From: Diphasiastrum complanatum
Lineage: Eukaryota > Streptophyta > Lycopodiopsida > Lycopodiales > Lycopodiaceae
Length of the DNA: 64,000 nucleotides
NCBI GenBank assembly: GCA_029204225.1
Contig: CM055108.1
Location: forward strand, 17,175,125-17,239,124
Direction of reading: 5' to 3'
The notes beneath the pieces are model-generated. The model made no database searches, was not told the origin of the DNA, and saw only the letters and a list, made by a program, of their open reading frames with translations. Below, piece by piece: positions 59,369-64,000 of this stretch (its first letter is position 1; the number at the start of each line of letters is the position of its first letter). A program made the translations under genes and the position numbers.

Positions 59369-59847
59369 TGGAGAAAGAGGGTGTGTCGTGTGTGAGAAAC
59401 GAAAATACCTTGAAAAGAAAATGAACATGAAAAATGAGCGAACTCAAAACTCGAACGAGAAATAATCTCGAACGGAAAGTGTTCGTGCGTAGCGGAATGA
59501 GCTATATTACTCTTTCCCTAAGCATGACTACATCTATTAGAAACGAACAGGACGGTAGTGATAGAAACCATGAGTTAGAATTAAAGTTAGAATCACTGTG
59601 TTACTGTACTGTGGGTCCTATCAGTGGATAAGGATCAGTTGGCCTCGCCACGAGGCAAGTCGACGGGACACGCTTCCCGCCAACGGCAACTTGGGTCATG
59701 CATGGGTTTCTTGAGTGAACAACTATATGTACAGTGTAATTTCATTTTGAAAAACACAGTTGCTATGTGAGCTTGCCGAGGAGAGTGATTTTCTGTCTGT
59801 ATTACTATGTAGCATGATCTGTTTCCTGTGCAAAGCAAATTTTAAGT
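59369..59847 (+). repeat. 5' LTR of the 59.4 kb element
   Basis: Begins TGGAGAAAGAGGGTG; the related fragment at 56587 begins TGTTGGAGAAAG, so a few terminal bases may be lost here. Ends TTTTAAGT before the PBS. Rich in CTCGAA/CGAAC motifs like the LTR at 511. Confidence 0.85.
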
Positions 59848-59860
59848 TGGTATCAGAGCC
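59848..59860 (+). other. perfect primer-binding site of the 59.4 kb element
   Basis: TGGTATCAGAGCC, full match to the initiator Met-tRNA complement. Confidence 0.95.
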
Positions 59861-61160
59861 GTACAGGGAGTGTACACAGTACAGTGTCGCCATTGAAGAG
59901 AGCTTTGGGAGAACTATCTTCTGAGAGTTCAGGGTTTTACGGCGGGTTGAAGACGGAAAGAGAAGCACTGGTGCACGGTTTCTAATTTATCGAGGCTTGC
60001 TAAGCTCAGTAGAGGGATTATTAGCCTGTGCATAGCATCAGACAGGAAAAAATTTGGTATAAAATTGGCAATTTCGAAGCCAGCTGAAAATTGAAACCGG
60101 ACTTGGGGTTACGGTTTTTATACATAACTGGTGATTTCTTCGCTGTTTGTGCACCGTTTTGGATGTCGTAAGGACAGGAAGAAAGCTAATCACACTGTCA
60201 ATCAGCCATGGAGAGATTATGAGGTTTATGTCAGAGATTTGTCTCCAGACAGTTAACCTAGCAGATTTGCGGTAAAAAGGTGAAAAAAGCCACTTTGTCA
60301 AGTTGAGCTAAAATCACCGTTTCTCCACGAAATTTCCTGACTGAACACTCTACAGTCATGGATTCAGTAGGGCGACCATGCTCCAGGCCTCAGATCGTGC
60401 TCAAAACGATCCACAGGAGAGTTTAATCTGATAATTTTCAGAGAAGGGAGGCGCGGCCGCAGGTAGGGAGGTCACGGGCTGTTCGCGCGCCCAACGCAAT
60501 AAACAACTTAGTGTACTGAAGACCATAGCGACTGTAGGAGTATGGTTCGATGCCCAGATGTACTTTGGACCTTTAGATGAGGTGTCAAATGAATCGACGG
60601 TCCAGAATCTGTGATGGGAAAGAAATTTGAACCACAAGACCTGGTTCAGCCATTGGATGAGCTTTGAATAGGGCCCTGAAGAATTGAAGTGCATTCTGGC
60701 CTTCAACTTCATTAAAAATTTTCATACTGAAAGTTGAGTTGGGTTCCTTCACAAGTGAAGAGTGAAGTTTCTTCAAAGTGAAGAAATAGTTCAAAAGCTA
60801 GAAAAGTCCCTATTTTTGGGTCCTTTGCCCGTTTTGACCCAAACGAAAGGCTATAACCTCCAAGCAAAGGGCACCCGTACTGTACCTACAAGTATGGTAC
60901 AGCAAAATAGAGTGGTTGCAGAGGAGAAAGTGTTCGGAGTACGCCAAAAGTAGTTTCACCATTCCACTGGGCACGTTGTTGGGAGTTGACGACTGAGTGC
61001 ATTTCGGAAGGTGATGCCGATTCGACTTTCAAATTGGTGGAAAAGCGATGAGTGGCCTGGTAAGAAAAAAAATGCAGATCATTATTTTCAACTTCTGACA
61101 TCACTGTTGGCCTCGACATACTATTCTTAGCCTAAGGCAGAAGTTTCAAGCAGTTTTGCG
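59861..61160 (+). other. 1.3 kb untranslated leader
   Basis: Between the PBS and the gag ATG. No long ORF on the plus strand; several short upstream ATGs. The leader is about twice as long as those of elements I and II. It should hold packaging and dimerisation signals, which cannot be identified by eye. Confidence 0.6.
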
Positions 61161-64000
61161 ATGGCAAACATGGGAGAGTCCATTTTGAGTGAAAGTAGCA
61201 AATTGGACGGGATTTCCAACTATGCAGTGTGGAAATTCAAAATGAAAAACATACTGATGGAGAAAGATGTGTGGGAAGTCGTCACAGGTGATGAGAGAAG
61301 GTCGCCAAATGAAGCAGACATCAAAGTGTTCGACAAAAAGATGAGGAAAGCTTTGACCTTCATTAACTTGTCAGTGAAGGGTCACATCATTACCCACATT
61401 TGTGATGCTATTACACCCAGACAAACATGGGATGTGCTAAAGGAACAGTTCGAGATGTCAAATCCGTCAAGAATCATGTTTTTGAAGTCAAAGTTGAATA
61501 GTGCCCGCATGGAGCAAGGAGAGCACATTCAGACGTACATGACCAGAATTAAGACAATGAGAGATGAACTGCATTCTATTGGAGAGCGCATACGTGATGT
61601 GGAGATGGTGCATAATGCATTATGTGGCATTGCAGAACCCTATCAGATGTTTGTGAGCGGAATAGAATCAAGAGAAAGATTGCCAACCTTTGACGAGCTC
61701 ACAGGAATCTTGATGCAGGAAGAGCAACGACGAGAAATGGTGAAAGCTAGACGTCAAAATACTGACGATCAGGCACTTGCGACATGCCAAAAACAAGGCA
61801 AGGGCAAGGGCAAGAAGAATTCTTAGCAGCAATTTGCCAAGTCTCAAGAGGATGAGGGATCTTCCAGCAAAACTAAGAAGAAAGGCAAGTGCTTCCATTG
61901 TGGTAAAAAGGGCCATTGGAAGAGTGAATGTTGCAAATTCCTGGCGGAACAAGGCAAGGGGAAACCAAAACAAGCAGGTAACCTTGTCGATGCGGGTGAG
62001 ATTGAAGACTCTAGCATCTTCATATCTGCATTGTCATCTAATCAATATGATCAAGCATGGTATATTGACTCAGGAGCAACAAGACACATGCCAGGTAACA
62101 AAAATTGGTTCAGTAGTTTGAAGGTGTTGGATAATGGAACATCTGTTTCACAAGCAAATGGTGAGGTGTGCATGATCAAGGGGATAGGCACAGTTTCAAT
62201 CCAACTGCCTGATGGCAAAAGCAGGATGATCAGGGAGGTACTTTACGTACTAGGTTTGAAGAAAAATCTACTTTCTGTTGGAGTCATTACTGATCAAAAG
62301 TTGAAAGTAGAATTCGCCCATGATCGTTGCTTTGTGAAGGATGCGAACCAAAAGTTCAAAGTTATTGCGAATGGAATAAGAGAGCCCAATACAAAATTGT
62401 ACAGGTTGAATGCTACAATCAAGGGGCAACATGGACTTGTATCATCCGTTCCTTCGCAAACTGAGTTGTGGCACAAGAGGCTTGGTCACTTGAACTTGGG
62501 AAGCCTCATTTTGATGAGAAAATTGGAGATGGTAACTGGACTGCCTACCATAGAAGATCACTTGAAATCGATGTGCGAATCTTGTGTATATGGGAAGCAG
62601 CATCGAGAGAAGTTCAATAAAGGGGGTGTTGCAAGAGCAAAGAACATCCTGGATTTAATCCACACAGATTTATACGCGCCTATGAGGACCATGTCCTTAG
62701 GAAAAGCCTTCTATTTGATGACCTTTATTGATGATATGTCACGTAAGATGTGGATCTACTTCTTGAAGAAGAAATCAGATGCATTTGATAACTTCAAGAA
62801 CTTCAAAAACTTGGTCGAAAATCAGACAGGTAGGAAGATCAAAGTCCTAAGATCAGATAGTGGAGGTGAGTATAAGTCTAATGACTTCAATGATCTTTGT
62901 GATCAATGTGGGATTAAAAGACAATTTACGCAAGATCATACTCCTGCTCTCAATGGTGTAGCTGAGCGCAAAAATCGTATGATTGTGGAAAGTGCCAGAT
63001 CTATGCTAGTTGAGATGAAACTACCAAAAGATTTTTGGTTAGCAGCATGTAGCACGGTAGTCTATCTTCAAAATAGAAGTCCTACCATTGTCATACCAAA
63101 AATAACACCTGAGGAATCATTCACAAAGAAGAAGCCAAAGGTGAACCACTTGCGAGTCTTTGGATGTAAGGCCTTTATACACATTCCTAAGGAAGAGAGA
63201 CGTAAACTTGATGTAAAAGCTATCAAGTGCATATTCCTAGGATATGATGATTGTGTAAAGGGCTATAGATGTTTTGATCCAGTCGAAAACAAAATCCATA
63301 TAAGCCGAGATGTTATCTTTGATGAATCCAAGATGTATGAAGACGAAGATGCTGAGAAGATAGACACATCCAGTAGGAAAGATGGTATAGTGAGAATACC
63401 ACCTGATGATGATCCATTCATTGACCTTCTGAGTGATGAACATGAGGATACATCTCAAGATACTACTACTCAACCTCAAGAAACAGGTTGGAGAGGTAGG
63501 GAAAAACCTTTTGGTGCGAGAAGAATTGAAGTTGTAGGTGACAAACGCAAGGAGAAGGATGTACCGTGGGATACATTTTCACCAGGAAGCCGATCACCTG
63601 ACAGAAAGCTCTCTAAGTGGTTTGAGAGATTGATGGAGAGCAGTGACATAGATGACTTTCCAGGATCATCTAACCAGGGAAAGCTACGAAGATCAACAAG
63701 AGAGAAGATACTACCTGAAAGGTATGAAGCAAATTATGCTCTCTTATCTAGCATTATTCAAAGCAAAGAACCTTCGACTTATGGTGAAGCGAAGGATGAT
63801 GACATTTGGATCAAGGCCATGGGAGAGGAGATGGAGTCAATTGCTAAGCATAGCACATGGGACTTAGTAGAACCACCAGTTGGCAAGAAACCCATTGGTT
63901 GCAAATGGGTATACAGGACTAAGTACCATGCAGATGGAAGTATAGCAAAGCACAAAGCAAGATTGGTGATCAAAGGGTACGCACAAAATAAAGGCATTGA
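61161..64000 (+). CDS. copia gag-pol polyprotein, one in-frame TAG, partial
   Basis: Starts ATG at 61161 (MANMGESILSESSKLDGISN). Gag UBN2-type region to about residue 205 (YAVWKFKMKNILMEKDVW; LKEQFEMSNPSRIMFLKSKL). TAG at 61824-61826 lies between KGKGKKNS and QQFAKSQ; the same frame then stays open to 64000. It has zinc knuckle CFHCGKKGHWKSEC (intact), protease WYIDSGATRHM (Asp present), pre-integrase LWHKRLGHLNLGSL and CESCVYGK, integrase core IHTDLYAP, MTFIDDMSRKMWIY, LRSDSGGEYKSND and NGVAERKNRM (D,D,E intact), FGCKAFIHIPKEERRKLD, ISRDVIFDESK, a long acidic linker, LRRSTREKILPERYEANY, and the RT start WIKAMGEEMESI and CKWVYRTKYHADGSIAKHKA. The TAG is either a recent CAG-to-TAG change in a Gln run or a readthrough site. 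Confidence 0.93.

Larger units (their letters stand above)
59369..64000 (+). mobile_element. 5' part of a well-preserved copia element (runs off the window)
   Basis: LTR 59369-59847, perfect PBS 59848-59860, a long 1.3 kb leader, then gag-pol from 61161 to the window end inside RT. The element starts flush with the purine tract of a minus-strand copia (59368/59369), so it probably inserted into or recombined with it. Except for one TAG the coding region is open for 2.84 kb, far better than any other element here. RT active site, RNase H and the 3' LTR lie beyond the window. Confidence 0.93.

Overview
This window looks like intergenic, repeat-dominated nuclear DNA of a land plant with a large genome. 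The evidence is a near-continuous series of Ty1/copia LTR retrotransposons, with plant-type primer-binding sites complementary to initiator Met-tRNA (TGGTATCAGAGC) and gag-PR-IN-RT-RNase H order. There are also Ty3/gypsy fragments, very long CT/GA tracts, AT-rich spacers, and one decayed intron-containing gene. The exact lineage cannot be fixed from the sequence. Nothing bacterial, plastid or mitochondrial was seen, and no tRNA, rRNA or CRISPR locus was seen.

Layout. 1-4.1 kb: two tandem copies of a copia RNase H-LTR unit, the second LTR split by a 1.1 kb insertion. 4.2-5.3 kb: minus-strand copia IN-RT relic. 6.6-9.2 kb: a (CT)n tract and two direct copies (R1, R2) of a roughly 1 kb unclassified repeat; a third, inverted copy (R3) next to a (GA)n tract lies at 46.9-47.9 kb. 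9.7-15.5 kb: a complete but dead copia element with a 5-bp target duplication. 15.5-16.7 kb: minus-strand proline-rich ORF. 16.7-26.9 kb: two near-identical copia elements tail to tail, forming a roughly 10 kb inverted repeat. 26.9-27.3 kb: Ty3/gypsy integrase C-terminus. 27.5-30.5 kb: broken multi-exon gene on the minus strand whose C-terminal half resembles a DNA N4/N6-type methyltransferase. 30.5-32.8 kb: copia fragment with an in-frame integrase deletion. 32.8-34.2 and 34.6-43 kb: fragments of a proline-rich/coiled-coil protein family; the second locus is split by a complete copia element (35.78-41.97 kb, TSD GTCCC). 43.5-46.3 kb: Ty3/gypsy gag and an LTR-like region on the minus strand. 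48.9-52.4 kb: a 1.05 kb unit duplicated in direct orientation. 52.9-59.4 kb: Ty3 IN relic, a 33-bp minisatellite, and several copia deletion derivatives and LTRs. 59.4 kb to the end: the 5' part of the best preserved copia element, with LTR, perfect PBS and gag-pol open except for one TAG.

How it fits together. Nearly every coding segment is retrotransposon-derived and most carry stops or frameshifts. Nesting gives relative ages: the 35.8-42.0 kb element is younger than the coiled-coil locus it splits, and the 59.4 kb element abuts and so probably truncates a minus-strand copia. The most unusual items are the methyltransferase-like gene, the inverted twin elements with a shared frameshift, recurrent CACACGTGTG palindromes in several LTR families, and the R1-R3 family with its microsatellite.
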